Below the pieces are notes generated by a model. That model was not told where the DNA came from. It worked only from the letters and a program-made list of their open reading frames with translations, and did not search any database. Below, piece after piece: positions 39,289 through 48,708 of a stretch of 64,000 nucleotides of DNA; positions within the stretch are counted from its first letter, which is position 1, and the number at the start of each line of letters is the position of its first letter. Source of the DNA: CAYMZZ01 sp046297935 (lineage in GTDB: Bacteria > Bacteroidota > Bacteroidia > Chitinophagales > Chitinophagaceae); the NCBI GenBank assembly GCA_046297935.1, contig JBKBHA010000012.1:1-64000 (forward strand), given 5' to 3'. Both the position numbers and the translations under genes were made by a program.

Positions 39289-41697
39289 CTATGGCTCCAG
39301 GGCCATATCCAATACCTGGTTCATGGTTTTTACATAGTGAAAACGGATGCCTTTGATGAACGCGGGATCAATTTCTTCCACATCCTTTTCATTTTGCCAG
39401 CAAAGAATGATTTCTTTCAATCCGGCTCTGCGGGCGGCAAGCACTTTCTCCTTGATACCACCTACTGGCAACACCTGACCACGTAAAGTGATTTCGCCTG
39501 TCATAGCCAGAAACGGTTTCACCCGTCGTTGTGTAAAGGCACTGGCAATAGCCGTCATCATGGTTACACCTGCGCTGGGACCATCTTTTGGTACAGCACC
39601 TTCAGGCACGTGAATATGAATATTTCTTTTTTCGAAGAGTTCAGGATCGATATGGGCCTTGGCGGCATTGCTCTGTAAATACGAAAGTGCAGTGCTGGCA
39701 CTTTCCTTCATCACATTGCCGAGGTTACCGGTCAGTCTCAACTCTCCCTTACCCTGACTTAAGGAAGTTTCAATGAATAGTATGTCGCCACCAACATATG
39801 TCCATGCAAGACCCACGGCCACACCGGGCATTAGCGCGGTTTTATAAATCTCGTTGGAGTAGCGGGGCTTGCCAAGTATTTTCGGCAGATCCTGCGAAGC
39901 CAGACTGGCTTTCAACTTACCCTTCATGGCCAGTTCCTTGGCTTGGTTGCGCATTACGGATGCGAGTTGACGATCGAGCTCGCGCACGCCGCTTTCGCGT
40001 GTATAATCCTGAATAATTTTTTCAATTACTTTGTCGGCAATGCGAAGACCGGAACCTTTAAGGCCATGCAATTCCTTTTGTCGGGGTATCAGGTGCCGTT
40101 TGGCAATCTCCACTTTCTCTTCAACTGCATAGCCACTCAGATCGATGATCTCCAGACGGTCGCGCAGCGCGGGTTGAATACTCGAAAGGCTATTGGCCGT
40201 GGCGATAAATAAAACCTTGCTGAGATCATACTCGCTTTCGAGATAGTTGTCGTAAAAGCTATGGTTCTGCTCAGGATCCAGTACTTCGAGCAGGGCACTG
40301 CTGGGATCGCCACGAAAATCGTTGCCTACCTTGTCAATTTCATCCAGGATCATGACCGGATTGGAAGTCTTCACTTTTCGCAAAGACTGAAGTATGCGGC
40401 CGGGCATGGCACCAATATAGGTCTTGCGGTGTCCGCGAATTTCGCTTTCGTCGTGCATGCCACCGAGGCTCAGTCGCACGTACTTACGACCAATGGCGTG
40501 CGCAATACTACGGCCGAGCGATGTTTTACCAATACCGGGAGGACCTACAAAACAAAGAATAGGGCTTTTCATGTCACCCTTGAGCTTCAATACTGCCAGG
40601 TATTCCAGTATCCGTTCCTTGATCTTTTTCATTCCGTAATGATCATGATCCAGGGTTTTCTGCGCCCCATTCAAGTCGAATTTATCGTCGGTTACTTCGT
40701 CCCATGGCAAATCGAGCATCAGATCGAGATGATTGTACACTACCGAATAATCGGGAGTGCTGGGATGCATGCGTTCCAGTTTCTCGATGCCTTTTTTAAA
40801 AATATCTTTTGCAGCAGCCGGCCATTTCTTAGACTCTGCCTTTTTCTGCATTTCCTTTACTTCCTGCTGGTTGCTGTCGCCACCCAGCTCTTCCTTGATG
40901 CTCTTTAGCTGTTGTTGTAAAAAATATTCCCGTTGTTGTTTATCGAGTTCTGTTCGGGTTTTGTTGGTTACTTTATTTTTCAACTCGGCAAACTGCAGTT
41001 CTTTCTGCAACACTTTCATGAGCGATTCGGCGCGTTCACGAATGCTGTTGATTTCGAGCAGACGCTGCTTTTCACTCAACTCTGCCTGCAGGTTACTGCT
41101 TACAAAATGTATTAGAAATGCCGGGTTCTCGATATTTCTCAAGATGATAGAAGCTTCGCTGGGAATGTTGGGCGAAAGTTGTATGATCTCTGTTGCGAGG
41201 TCTTTGATATTGGCCACATAAGCTTCAAAATCGGCGCCTTCGGGAGCAGGTTCATCTGCCAGTCGGGTAAGTTTCACTTTGAAGAAAGGATCTTCCTGAG
41301 TGAATTGCCCAATCTGTACTCGGCTTTTACCCTGAATAATGATGGTAGTGCCTCCATCAGGCATCTTGATCTGCTTGACAATTTTGGCTACTGTGCCCAC
41401 GGCTTCCAGATCGCCCACACCAGGATCTTCTACCTGGCTGTCTTTCTGCGCCACTACGGCCACCAGCTTATCTGCGCGGCCATAAGATTCAGTAACTGCT
41501 TTGATGCTTTTATCGCGACCTACCGTAATAGGCAGCACTACTCCCGGGAATAAAACAGTATTGCGAAGCGGTAGCAATGGCAGCTCCTCAGGTATCTCCG
41601 TACCATTCAAATCATCCTGATCAGTTTCATTTAATGGAATAATTGGTAAAAAGTCCATCCCGTCTTCTGACTGTAACATAAAGGGGTCTATACGCAT
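39289..41697 (-). CDS. lon: Lon ATP-dependent protease
   Basis: Cytoplasmic AAA+ serine protease that degrades damaged and regulatory proteins. It has 802 residues: N-terminal substrate domain (about 35-240, ELPLLPLRNTVLFPGVVLPI), ATPase with Walker A GPPGIGKTSLG and Walker B VMILDEIDKV, and protease domain with Ser708 in KDGPSAGVT and Lys749 in GGIKEKV. All are intact. The start at 41697 precedes a 20-residue acidic leader. A perfect 16-bp palindrome lies 34 bp upstream. Confidence 0.97.
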   Translation of the reverse strand: MRIDPFMLQSEDGMDFLPIIPLNETDQDDLNGTEIPEELPLLPLRNTVLFPGVVLPITVGRDKSIKAVTESYGRADKLVAVVAQKDSQVEDPGVGDLEAVGTVAKIVKQIKMPDGGTTIIIQGKSRVQIGQFTQEDPFFKVKLTRLADEPAPEGADFEAYVANIKDLATEIIQLSPNIPSEASIILRNIENPAFLIHFVSSNLQAELSEKQRLLEINSIRERAESLMKVLQKELQFAELKNKVTNKTRTELDKQQREYFLQQQLKSIKEELGGDSNQQEVKEMQKKAESKKWPAAAKDIFKKGIEKLERMHPSTPDYSVVYNHLDLMLDLPWDEVTDDKFDLNGAQKTLDHDHYGMKKIKERILEYLAVLKLKGDMKSPILCFVGPPGIGKTSLGRSIAHAIGRKYVRLSLGGMHDESEIRGHRKTYIGAMPGRILQSLRKVKTSNPVMILDEIDKVGNDFRGDPSSALLEVLDPEQNHSFYDNYLESEYDLSKVLFIATANSLSSIQPALRDRLEIIDLSGYAVEEKVEIAKRHLIPRQKELHGLKGSGLRIADKVIEKIIQDYTRESGVRELDRQLASVMRNQAKELAMKGKLKASLASQDLPKILGKPRYSNEIYKTALMPGVAVGLAWTYVGGDILFIETSLSQGKGELRLTGNLGNVMKESASTALSYLQSNAAKAHIDPELFEKRNIHIHVPEGAVPKDGPSAGVTMMTAIASAFTQRRVKPFLAMTGEITLRGQVLPVGGIKEKVLAARRAGLKEIILCWQNEKDVEEIDPAFIKGIRFHYVKTMNQVLDMALEP

Positions 41698-41730
41698 AAT
41701 TTATTGTCTCTGAGTTTCTTCCAGCTATTT

Positions 41731-41746
41731 GTCGCATTAATGCGAC
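41731..41746. promoter_or_regulatory. perfect palindrome upstream of lon
   Basis: GTCGCATTAATGCGAC is a perfect 16-bp palindrome 33 bp before the lon start. Its position suits an operator for a dimeric repressor controlling lon. The regulator is unknown and this is inference. Confidence 0.35.
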
Positions 41747-41854
41747 GATCCGGCGCTCTGCACACAAAATCAACTAGCATGCCGCAGGCTCCGGCCTGCC
41801 AAATTAGGTAAAAACAGGGGTGTTTAACAGTTGTAGACTGCCAGATCGGAAGAA

Positions 41855-41879
41855 TAAAAAACCCCGCCAAAAGGCGGGG
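41855..41879 (-). terminator. rho-independent terminator of the barrel-protein gene
   Basis: Read on the minus strand, CCCCGCC-TTTT-GGCGGGG is followed by a run of T. It begins 26 bp after the stop of the gene at 41905, so it ends that transcript before lon's upstream region. Confidence 0.9.
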
Positions 41880-41904
41880 CGGGTTTTCATGGCTGAAAAC
41901 TTGT

Positions 41905-42495
41905 TTAGAGTCCAAGTCCCACCGAAACCTGGAAGCTCTGGTTTTTCCACCGGTCCTGATTATCGATATCGTTAATATTATTCAAACCAACGAGGTAACG
42001 ACCGCTGATGCGAAGCACGCTGAGTTTAAATTGCACGCCTCCCACCATGGCGAAATCGCCATCAGAAAATGCTTTGCCACCATTCTGCAATAGATTCTTG
42101 TTCTGATCCATCAGAATGCTGAACTGAGGGCCTGCCTGCAGAGTCATAAAATTGCCGATCAATTTGTAGTTAAGCAAAATGGGAATCGACAAATAGTTCA
42201 GCTTTACTTTGCTTTGCTCTGAGTTAAAAACATCTTCGTACACATGGTCGATATCGTTAGATACAGTCGTGCTGTATTGGTTGAACAACACTTCAGGTTG
42301 AAGGCCAAACTTGCGACCCAATCCTATTTCGGCAAAACCACCCAGATGGTAGCCGTAACTAAACTGATCTTTAAAGGATGATCCATCGATCTTGTTGATA
42401 TTGGCGCCACCTTTTATGCCAATATGAAACTGGGCCATGGTAGCTGTTGCGGTAAATACCAGCGCTGCGAGTGAAAGAAGGAGTTTAGCTTTCAT
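41905..42495 (-). CDS. outer-membrane beta-barrel protein (PorT-like)
   Basis: A 196-residue protein with a signal peptide (LLSLAALVFTATATMAQ) and a barrel in which alternating strands run from FHIGIKGGANINKI through GYHLGGFAEIGLGRKFGLQPEVLFNQY to the terminal GLGL. This is the small PorT-like barrel family common in Bacteroidetes, function largely unknown. Single-gene unit. The upstream 42496-42874 shows no gene or clear motif. Confidence 0.85.
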   Translation of the reverse strand: MKAKLLLSLAALVFTATATMAQFHIGIKGGANINKIDGSSFKDQFSYGYHLGGFAEIGLGRKFGLQPEVLFNQYSTTVSNDIDHVYEDVFNSEQSKVKLNYLSIPILLNYKLIGNFMTLQAGPQFSILMDQNKNLLQNGGKAFSDGDFAMVGGVQFKLSVLRISGRYLVGLNNINDIDNQDRWKNQSFQVSVGLGL

Positions 42496-42874
42496 AAATG
42501 ATTTGTTTTTGATTACGGTTTCGTTTCAACATTAATGCCACCTGTACATGGGGCTTGTTAATTTGTATTAACGGGCAACCGTATTATGATTCTTAAAACA
42601 GATTGAAGTTTAAAATTATTGCCGGGCGATTGTGAATGATTTGTAAAAGTAAAAGCGACTATGAGTAACCGATTCTCCTACGAAAGTTCACGTATCGCGT
42701 TTCGGATTCGAAGCTGCTGCTATGGCGGATGCTGCTGATAATTGTTCTTCATGGCTGATCATTTTTAATGGAGATGATAAACGAAGAACCTGGCTGCAAA
42801 AGCACAGGTCCAAACCTGTCCGGTGTATTACAACACAGACCGGCATCACCCCTATTGGTGCAGCCATAATATTT
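42496..42874. other. gene-free stretch, nothing recognised
   Basis: 379 bp between two minus-strand outer-membrane genes. It should hold the barrel gene's promoter, but no TTG-N19-TAnnTTTG match is convincing. No hairpin, repeat or reading frame stands out. Confidence 0.5.
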
Positions 42875-43900
42875 TTAAAAACTAAAACCGGCCGTTACAG
42901 AGAACAGCGCACTCCAGGGTTTTTCGTTGGCGGGAAAATAGTAGTCCAGCAGAAATTGTGGTTGTACAAAAAAAGCGCCGATACCGTATTCTGCACGAAG
43001 ACTAAACGAAGCTGACAGGGGTTCAAAACTTCGCTTTGCATCAAGGTTGAACTCGCGGGCAGTAGAAAGCAGGTTAGCACGCGTAATATTGTTGAGGTTG
43101 TAATAAGTGCCGCGTTGATTCATGCCAAACTGCTGGGTACCGGCAGTAAACAGAAACTGAGGTGTAACACGTATATGATCCTTCTTACCTATCACCGCCA
43201 GCCAGTAGAAATCGTGGAGTACAGAAGCTGTAACAGAAAAATCGCTGATATTGTCTTCATAATTTTCGCGGAGCCAGTTTGCCAGTCGCCGGCGCAACCA
43301 GAGCCGCTGAATATAGGCGAGCCGCATATTCAGTTGTTCGCGACTTCCCCACGCATAGCTGGCAGTAATGGCGGGCCTCAGCCAGCTCTTGCGCCAGGTG
43401 AAATACGCGCTTATCTCGTTGTTGAGGGGCGATACATAAAAAGGCACACTGTCTTTTGAAAAATAATGAGTGTACGATATGCCGGTTGCGAAATTGGGAT
43501 TAGCAAGATAGTCGAAAGATGGGCTGATGCTCCACTGATAAAAATTCAACTTGCCTTCGTCATTCATTAGGTAACCGTTGCCAGTCAATCCAAGTCCCGA
43601 CCGGTGATAATAAGCCAGCATGGGAGAATAGGTAGGCGTAGCCACACTTCGAATACGAGTGAGTCCGGTGGCTTTGTAATTATAATAACCGGGATTCATC
43701 GAAGCACTGATGAGCCAGTAACTGCGAGGTGCCAGCAGTGAATCGAGGAAAAGATCCAGATCACGCAACAGATCTTCGAGTCCTTCCAGGTCATCGAGTT
43801 CGATATCGTCCTTTTTGGCACGCGAGCTATCGGCCGGATCCTGGGCAGAAACGGCTGTGAACATACAAGTCAGCAGTAGCAGTTGGAAGTATCGAATCAT
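42875..43900 (-). CDS. predicted outer-membrane protein, function unknown
   Basis: A 341-residue protein with a signal peptide (LLLLTCMFTAVSAQ). An acidic, helical stretch (about 30-57) is followed by regular alternating aromatic strands to the end (YWLISASMNPGYYNY, AYFTWRKSWLRPAITASYAW, PQFLLDYYF, FSVTAGFSF). The final Phe and strand pattern suggest a beta-barrel of about 14-16 strands. No family is recognised. It is 44 bp after the phosphoesterase gene on the same strand and may be co-transcribed with it. Confidence 0.65.
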   Translation of the reverse strand: MIRYFQLLLLTCMFTAVSAQDPADSSRAKKDDIELDDLEGLEDLLRDLDLFLDSLLAPRSYWLISASMNPGYYNYKATGLTRIRSVATPTYSPMLAYYHRSGLGLTGNGYLMNDEGKLNFYQWSISPSFDYLANPNFATGISYTHYFSKDSVPFYVSPLNNEISAYFTWRKSWLRPAITASYAWGSREQLNMRLAYIQRLWLRRRLANWLRENYEDNISDFSVTASVLHDFYWLAVIGKKDHIRVTPQFLFTAGTQQFGMNQRGTYYNLNNITRANLLSTAREFNLDAKRSFEPLSASFSLRAEYGIGAFFVQPQFLLDYYFPANEKPWSALFSVTAGFSF

Positions 43901-43944
43901 TCAAAATATTTCTTTAAGCAGTATAATCGCCAGCTGTTATTGGC

Positions 43945-45195
43945 TCAGGAAAATTCCAGGAGCGTGATCTCCGGTAAAATTCCAACTCTGCCGGGATAAC
44001 CCAGAAATCCATACCCACGATTGACATACAATTTCTGACGTCCATCGTCATAAAGCCCGGCCCATTGTTCGTAGATGTATTGAGCAGGACTCCATTTAAA
44101 TCCCGGCATTTCCACTCCAAACTGCATGCCGTGCGTATGCCCCGACAAAGTCAGATCTATGTCCTTGTAACCAGGCCGCACCTGCGCATCCCAATGCGAA
44201 GGGTCATGGCTCATCAGAATTTTAAATGGATATTGTTCGGCACCCGCATAAGCCTGATCGAGCCTTCCATATTTGGGAAACCTGGCTTTTGAGCCCCAGT
44301 TTTCCACACCCAGCAGCGCGATTTTTTCACCTTCGCGTTCAATCACTACATGCTCGTTCATCAGCAAACGCCAGCCCATGTCGGCATGTATCTGTTTAAG
44401 TGTTTCCAGATTCTGCTGCTTTTTCTCTTCCGAATCCCAGTTCACATAATCTCCATAGTCGTGATTGCCCAGCACCGAATAAACGCCCAATGGGGCCGAT
44501 AACTCGGCAAACAGTTCTTTATAATCGTTCATTTCATCGGCCGTATTATTGACCAGATCGCCGGTGAAAAGTATAATGTCGGGTTGCTCTTTTTTTATTT
44601 TTTCCACACCCCTTCGCACCGCTTCCTTATCAGTAAAGCTTCCGGAATGAATATCAGATATATGCACAATCCTCAGGCCCTTAAACGATTGCGGCAGATT
44701 TTCGAAGGCCAGCGCTACTTTGTTCACCTGATAGCGGTACTTATTTCCAAATCCATAAATCAGGCTTCCAAAAAGGCCGCCACCAAAGATCATTCCGGCC
44801 CAGCTAAGAAAAACGGAGCGGCTCATACCGCCGGGCATCTGGCCTGCTGAAGGTTCCGGAAGCAGCCATCCAAATCGCTGGGCGATCCAGAGACCCCCTC
44901 GACGGATATCGTCGACCAGAAAAAACAGGGATGCTACCAGTTTGGCAAAGAAAATGCCCGCAATAATGGCAAAAAGGGTACTTCTGGCCAGTTTGGGCTG
45001 AGATTCAAAATTCAGGTAGGGCAAAATGATCAACGTGAGCAAAGCCAGCGCTGAAACGGCCCAATAAATTAAATGAACCCCTAAACGGATCCGCGGTGAG
45101 AGCGGCAGTGTTAACAGCTTTACTGCTTGAAACACATAGAGATCGAGCAAAATCATGAAGCTGATCAAAACCCACCAGTATCTGGAATTTCGCAT
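43945..45195 (-). CDS. membrane-anchored metallophosphoesterase
   Basis: A 416-residue protein. Four N-terminal helices (about 8-170) are followed by a calcineurin-like phosphoesterase with all metal motifs: HISDIHSG, FTGDLVNN, LGNHDYG, MSHDPSHWD, SGHTHGMQFG. The arrangement is that of the YkuE/YaeI family, some of which hydrolyse phospholipid or UDP-diacylglucosamine pyrophosphates, so a role in envelope lipid metabolism is likely but not shown. It is divergent from parA across 151 bp. Confidence 0.92.
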   Translation of the reverse strand: MRNSRYWWVLISFMILLDLYVFQAVKLLTLPLSPRIRLGVHLIYWAVSALALLTLIILPYLNFESQPKLARSTLFAIIAGIFFAKLVASLFFLVDDIRRGGLWIAQRFGWLLPEPSAGQMPGGMSRSVFLSWAGMIFGGGLFGSLIYGFGNKYRYQVNKVALAFENLPQSFKGLRIVHISDIHSGSFTDKEAVRRGVEKIKKEQPDIILFTGDLVNNTADEMNDYKELFAELSAPLGVYSVLGNHDYGDYVNWDSEEKKQQNLETLKQIHADMGWRLLMNEHVVIEREGEKIALLGVENWGSKARFPKYGRLDQAYAGAEQYPFKILMSHDPSHWDAQVRPGYKDIDLTLSGHTHGMQFGVEMPGFKWSPAQYIYEQWAGLYDDGRQKLYVNRGYGFLGYPGRVGILPEITLLEFS

Positions 45196-45253
45196 AGTTG
45201 GATGCTGTAAAATTAAACAGTGCCGGAGTAGTATTAGTTTTTAGCTTAAAACT

Positions 45254-45261
45254 TATTTTTG
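45254..45261 (+). promoter_or_regulatory. -7 element upstream of parA
   Basis: TATTTTTG fits TAnnTTTG, 85 bp before the parA ATG. No TTG at 19-20 bp upstream. Confidence 0.35.
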
Positions 45262-45346
45262 CCGGGGTTGGTCTGATTGGGCAAATTAAAATCCTGCACG
45301 GTGGCCAGCACCCAAGAAACCTATTAAATTTCAGGAGAATCGCGGC

Positions 45347-46150
45347 ATGGCAAGAATCATCGGAGTGGCAAACCAAAAAGGCGGGGTCGGCAAAACGACT
45401 ACTGCCATCAATCTGGCCGCCAGTCTGGCGGTGCTTGAATTCAGAACCTTACTGGTTGATGGCGACCCACAGGCCAACAGCACAACCGGCGTGGGTTTCG
45501 ACCTGCACAATGTTACCAAGAGTCTTTATGACTGTATGGTAAACGAGGCGAGTGCAAAGGATGTGATCCTGAAATCGGAGATCCCGCATCTTGATCTGCT
45601 GCCTTCGCATATTGACCTGGTAGGTGCTGAAATTGAAATGATCAATTACCCTAATCGGGAGATGGTGTTGAAAAATCTGCTGGAGCCGGTAAAAGCTGAT
45701 TACGATTTCATCATCATTGATTGTTCTCCTTCGCTGGGTCTGATTACCGTAAATGCCCTTACCGCTTCCGATGCGGTAGTGGTGCCGGTACAATGCGAGT
45801 TCTTCGCCCTCGAAGGTTTGGGAAAGCTGCTTAATACGATCAAGATTGTACAAAGCCGCCTCAACCCATCGCTGGTGATTGAAGGCATCCTGATGACGAT
45901 GTACGACGGACGCCTGCGCCTCTGTAACCAGGTGGTGAGCGAAGTTCGCCGTCATTTCGACGAACTGGTGTTTAGCACCATTGTGCATCGGAATGCACGC
46001 CTGTCGGAAGCACCCAGCGTGGGTAAACCGGTCATCCTGTACGATGCCAACAGCAAGGGCTCTATGAACTACCTGAACCTGGCAAAAGAAATCCTGCAGA
46101 AAAACAATCTCACAAAGATGACGCAGGAAGAAAGAATACTCGAACTATAG
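45347..46150 (+). CDS. parA: chromosome-partitioning ATPase ParA (Soj)
   Basis: A ParA/Soj Walker ATPase that binds DNA non-specifically and moves ParB-bound origins. It has 267 residues. The deviant Walker A KGGVGKTTTAINLAA is near the N-terminus and Walker A' is seen in DFIIIDCSPSLG. It is followed by parB, DUF5683 and dapB, a chromosomal rather than plasmid arrangement. Confidence 0.96.
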   Translation: MARIIGVANQKGGVGKTTTAINLAASLAVLEFRTLLVDGDPQANSTTGVGFDLHNVTKSLYDCMVNEASAKDVILKSEIPHLDLLPSHIDLVGAEIEMINYPNREMVLKNLLEPVKADYDFIIIDCSPSLGLITVNALTASDAVVVPVQCEFFALEGLGKLLNTIKIVQSRLNPSLVIEGILMTMYDGRLRLCNQVVSEVRRHFDELVFSTIVHRNARLSEAPSVGKPVILYDANSKGSMNYLNLAKEILQKNNLTKMTQEERILEL

Positions 46151-46259
46151 ATGTTGGTGGCAACAATTGCTGTGGCAATCGACGGACACTTGTCCTATAG
46201 TTGCCAGCCAGCACCGCGACCCCGGCTGTTAACCTAAAATTCTAAACACTGCTCCGAAC

Positions 46260-47177
46260 ATGAGTTCTCCCAAATCAAATAAAGACGCGCTTGGCAAAGG
46301 AATCCGCTCGCTTTTGCAAAGCATCGACAGCGACCTTAAGACCGGTACCGGCAACCTGAAACAAACCGTGGTGGAAACTGCTACCGGCATCACGCGTATT
46401 GCTGTAGCCGACATTGAAACCAACCCCAAGCAGCCCCGTCGCGATTTCGACGAGCAGGCACTGAAGGAATTGTCGGAGAGTATCCGTATGCATGATATCA
46501 TTCAGCCGGTTACTGTATCGCGGATGGCCAATGGCAAGTACCGCCTGATCTCGGGCGAACGCCGTTTGCGCGCGAGTAAAATGGCAGGCCTCAAAGATAT
46601 TCCTGCCTACATCCGCCAGGCCAACGATACCGAGTTGCTGGAGCTGGCCCTGCTCGAGAACCTGCAGCGTGAAGACCTGAACGCCATGGAAGTGGCACTC
46701 AGCTACAAGCGTATGATGGAAGAACTGGATTATACCCAGGAGCAGGTGGCTGAGCGGATGGGCAAGGATCGCAGCACGGTTGCCAACTTTATCCGTCTCC
46801 TTAAATTACCACCCGATATTCAGCTAGCCGTTCGCAATGGCACTCTCAGCATGGGGCATGCACGCGCACTGGTGAATGTGGATACCGTCGACCATCAGAT
46901 GTATGTGTTCAAAGAGATCAACAGCAAGGGCCTTTCTGTTCGTCAAACAGAAACCCTGGTTCGCAACCTGTTCAAACAGGGCGCGGCTGTTAAAAAAACC
47001 GCAAAAGCATCGTTGAGTGGCCCTTATCAGAAAATAGAAGATAATTTAGCCAGTCATTTCAGCACCCGCGTAAAACTGAAACATAGCAAAAATGGTAATG
47101 GCCAGATCATGATTGATTACTATTCTATCGATGAACTGACCAAGATCCTGGAACAGATGGGCGTAAGAACCAGCTGA
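46260..47177 (+). CDS. parB: chromosome-partitioning protein ParB (Spo0J)
   Basis: This protein binds parS, spreads by CTP hydrolysis and loads SMC. It has 305 residues. ParB/Srx CTPase domain (GERRLRASKMAGLKDIPAYI, LLENLQREDLNAMEVALSY), then the helix-turn-helix (EQVAERMGKDRSTVANFIRLL) and C-terminal dimer domain. All are intact. No parS-like TGTTTCACGTGAAACA was found in the window. Confidence 0.96.
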   Translation: MSSPKSNKDALGKGIRSLLQSIDSDLKTGTGNLKQTVVETATGITRIAVADIETNPKQPRRDFDEQALKELSESIRMHDIIQPVTVSRMANGKYRLISGERRLRASKMAGLKDIPAYIRQANDTELLELALLENLQREDLNAMEVALSYKRMMEELDYTQEQVAERMGKDRSTVANFIRLLKLPPDIQLAVRNGTLSMGHARALVNVDTVDHQMYVFKEINSKGLSVRQTETLVRNLFKQGAAVKKTAKASLSGPYQKIEDNLASHFSTRVKLKHSKNGNGQIMIDYYSIDELTKILEQMGVRTS

Positions 47178-47197
47178 TCCGGCTAAGATCCTGTAAC

Positions 47198-47854
47198 ATG
47201 AAGGCAGTATTCCGTGTCATAATTTTCTACTTACTGGTGGGCAGCTCTGTATCGGCGCACGCGCAGGATCTGCCAGTAATTTCTGATAGCAGTAAGATCA
47301 ATCTGCTGGCATCCGATACAGCCGTGGTCGAAAAAAAACAGCGGGTATATTCACCCGGCAAGGCAGCCCTCCGATCGGCCATCATTCCGGGCTGGGGACA
47401 GATATACAATCGCAAATACTGGAAAGTGCCGATCGTGTATGCAGCACTGGGAACTACCGCCGGCATCTTTGTATATAACCTGCAAAATTATCGCGACACC
47501 CGCTTTGCTTACCGCGTGAAATATAATATGCGCGAAAACGGGACCGATAGCGCCCTCTTTGTCAAAATCAAAGATGAGTTGAAACCACTAAGTGAATCAT
47601 CGCTTCGCTCGTATCGCGATCAGTTTCGCCGCGACATCGATTACTCGGTATTGTTTTTTATGATCATGTGGGGACTCAATGTAGTAGACGCAGCTGTTGA
47701 CGCCCACCTGAAATCATTTGATGTAAGTCCCGATCTCAGTTTCCGTTTTCAACCGGGCCGCAGCCAAATGGCCGGTACAACCGGACTTAGCCTGGTCATG
47801 AAAATTGGTAAGAATCCCGACTATCAACCCCGCATATGGCGCAGTCATTTCTGA
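47198..47854 (+). CDS. DUF5683-domain protein
   Basis: A 218-residue protein with a signal peptide (FYLLVGSSVSAHAQ). It carries the DUF5683 signature ALRSAIIPGWGQIYNRKYWKVPIVYAALG with a membrane helix at about 88-110, and a second helix near LFFMIMWGLNVVDA. Function unknown. It lies 20 bp after parB, so it is probably in the same transcript. Confidence 0.82.
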   Translation: MKAVFRVIIFYLLVGSSVSAHAQDLPVISDSSKINLLASDTAVVEKKQRVYSPGKAALRSAIIPGWGQIYNRKYWKVPIVYAALGTTAGIFVYNLQNYRDTRFAYRVKYNMRENGTDSALFVKIKDELKPLSESSLRSYRDQFRRDIDYSVLFFMIMWGLNVVDAAVDAHLKSFDVSPDLSFRFQPGRSQMAGTTGLSLVMKIGKNPDYQPRIWRSHF

Positions 47855-47923
47855 TCTACTTCGAAAAGGAATGGTGATTATTGTTGTACCTTTCGCGGCC
47901 ACAACTTTCAAAATAGTATTGAT

Positions 47924-48643
47924 ATGAAGATTGCCCTGATCGGGTATGGCAAAATGGGAAAAACCATTGAGCAGATTGCCCTGCAGAAAGGACACGAAAT
48001 AGTGTTGCGGATCAATGACCAGAATCTCCACGAATTTACTTCCGACAATCTCGCTGCTGCCGATGTGGCGATTGAATTTACCGGCCCGCATAGTGCGCTG
48101 GCCAATATCCGCACCCTGCTCAGTTGGAAAGTGCCGGTAGTGTGTGGTTCCACCGGCTGGACCGAAGAGCTGCCCTCCGTAGAAGAGCTATGTCGTGAAA
48201 CGGGTGGAAGTTTTCTATACGCAAGTAATTTCAGTATTGGCGTTAACCTTTTCTTCGAATTGAATAAACGTCTGGCAACCCTTATGGCTCCCCATCCCGA
48301 ATATAAATTATGGATGGAAGAGATTCATCACACACAGAAGCTTGACGCGCCCAGCGGCACTGCCATCACACTTGCCGAGCAGGCAATGGATCATTACCCG
48401 GGCAAAACACGTTGGGTAAACCAGGCCAGCGATAACCCCGCCGATCTCGTTATCCTCAGTCGCCGCGAAGATCCTGCTCCAGGTACGCATCGCGTAATTT
48501 ACCAGTCGGCCATTGACGATATTGAAATAAAACACACCGCACATAACCGCCTTGGCTTTGCCAGCGGCGCCGTGCTGGCAGCCGAATATATTGCCGGCAA
48601 AAAAGGTGTGTTCCACATGCGTGATGTTCTGAATCTGGGTTAA
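47924..48643 (+). CDS. dapB: 4-hydroxy-tetrahydrodipicolinate reductase
   Basis: This enzyme reduces HTPA with NAD(P)H in lysine and diaminopimelate synthesis. It has 239 residues, the short Bacteroidetes form. Nucleotide loop IGYGKMGKTIE and the active site EIHHTQKLDAPSGTA are intact. It completes the parA-parB-DUF5683-dapB neighbourhood. A -7-like TACCTTTC lies at 47887-47894. Confidence 0.95.
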   Translation: MKIALIGYGKMGKTIEQIALQKGHEIVLRINDQNLHEFTSDNLAAADVAIEFTGPHSALANIRTLLSWKVPVVCGSTGWTEELPSVEELCRETGGSFLYASNFSIGVNLFFELNKRLATLMAPHPEYKLWMEEIHHTQKLDAPSGTAITLAEQAMDHYPGKTRWVNQASDNPADLVILSRREDPAPGTHRVIYQSAIDDIEIKHTAHNRLGFASGAVLAAEYIAGKKGVFHMRDVLNLG

Positions 48644-48708
48644 AAGCGCCATAATTACCGCGCCGGCGGCATATTGGATAATGGCCCGATTGCTTATCTT
48701 CCCGCTGT

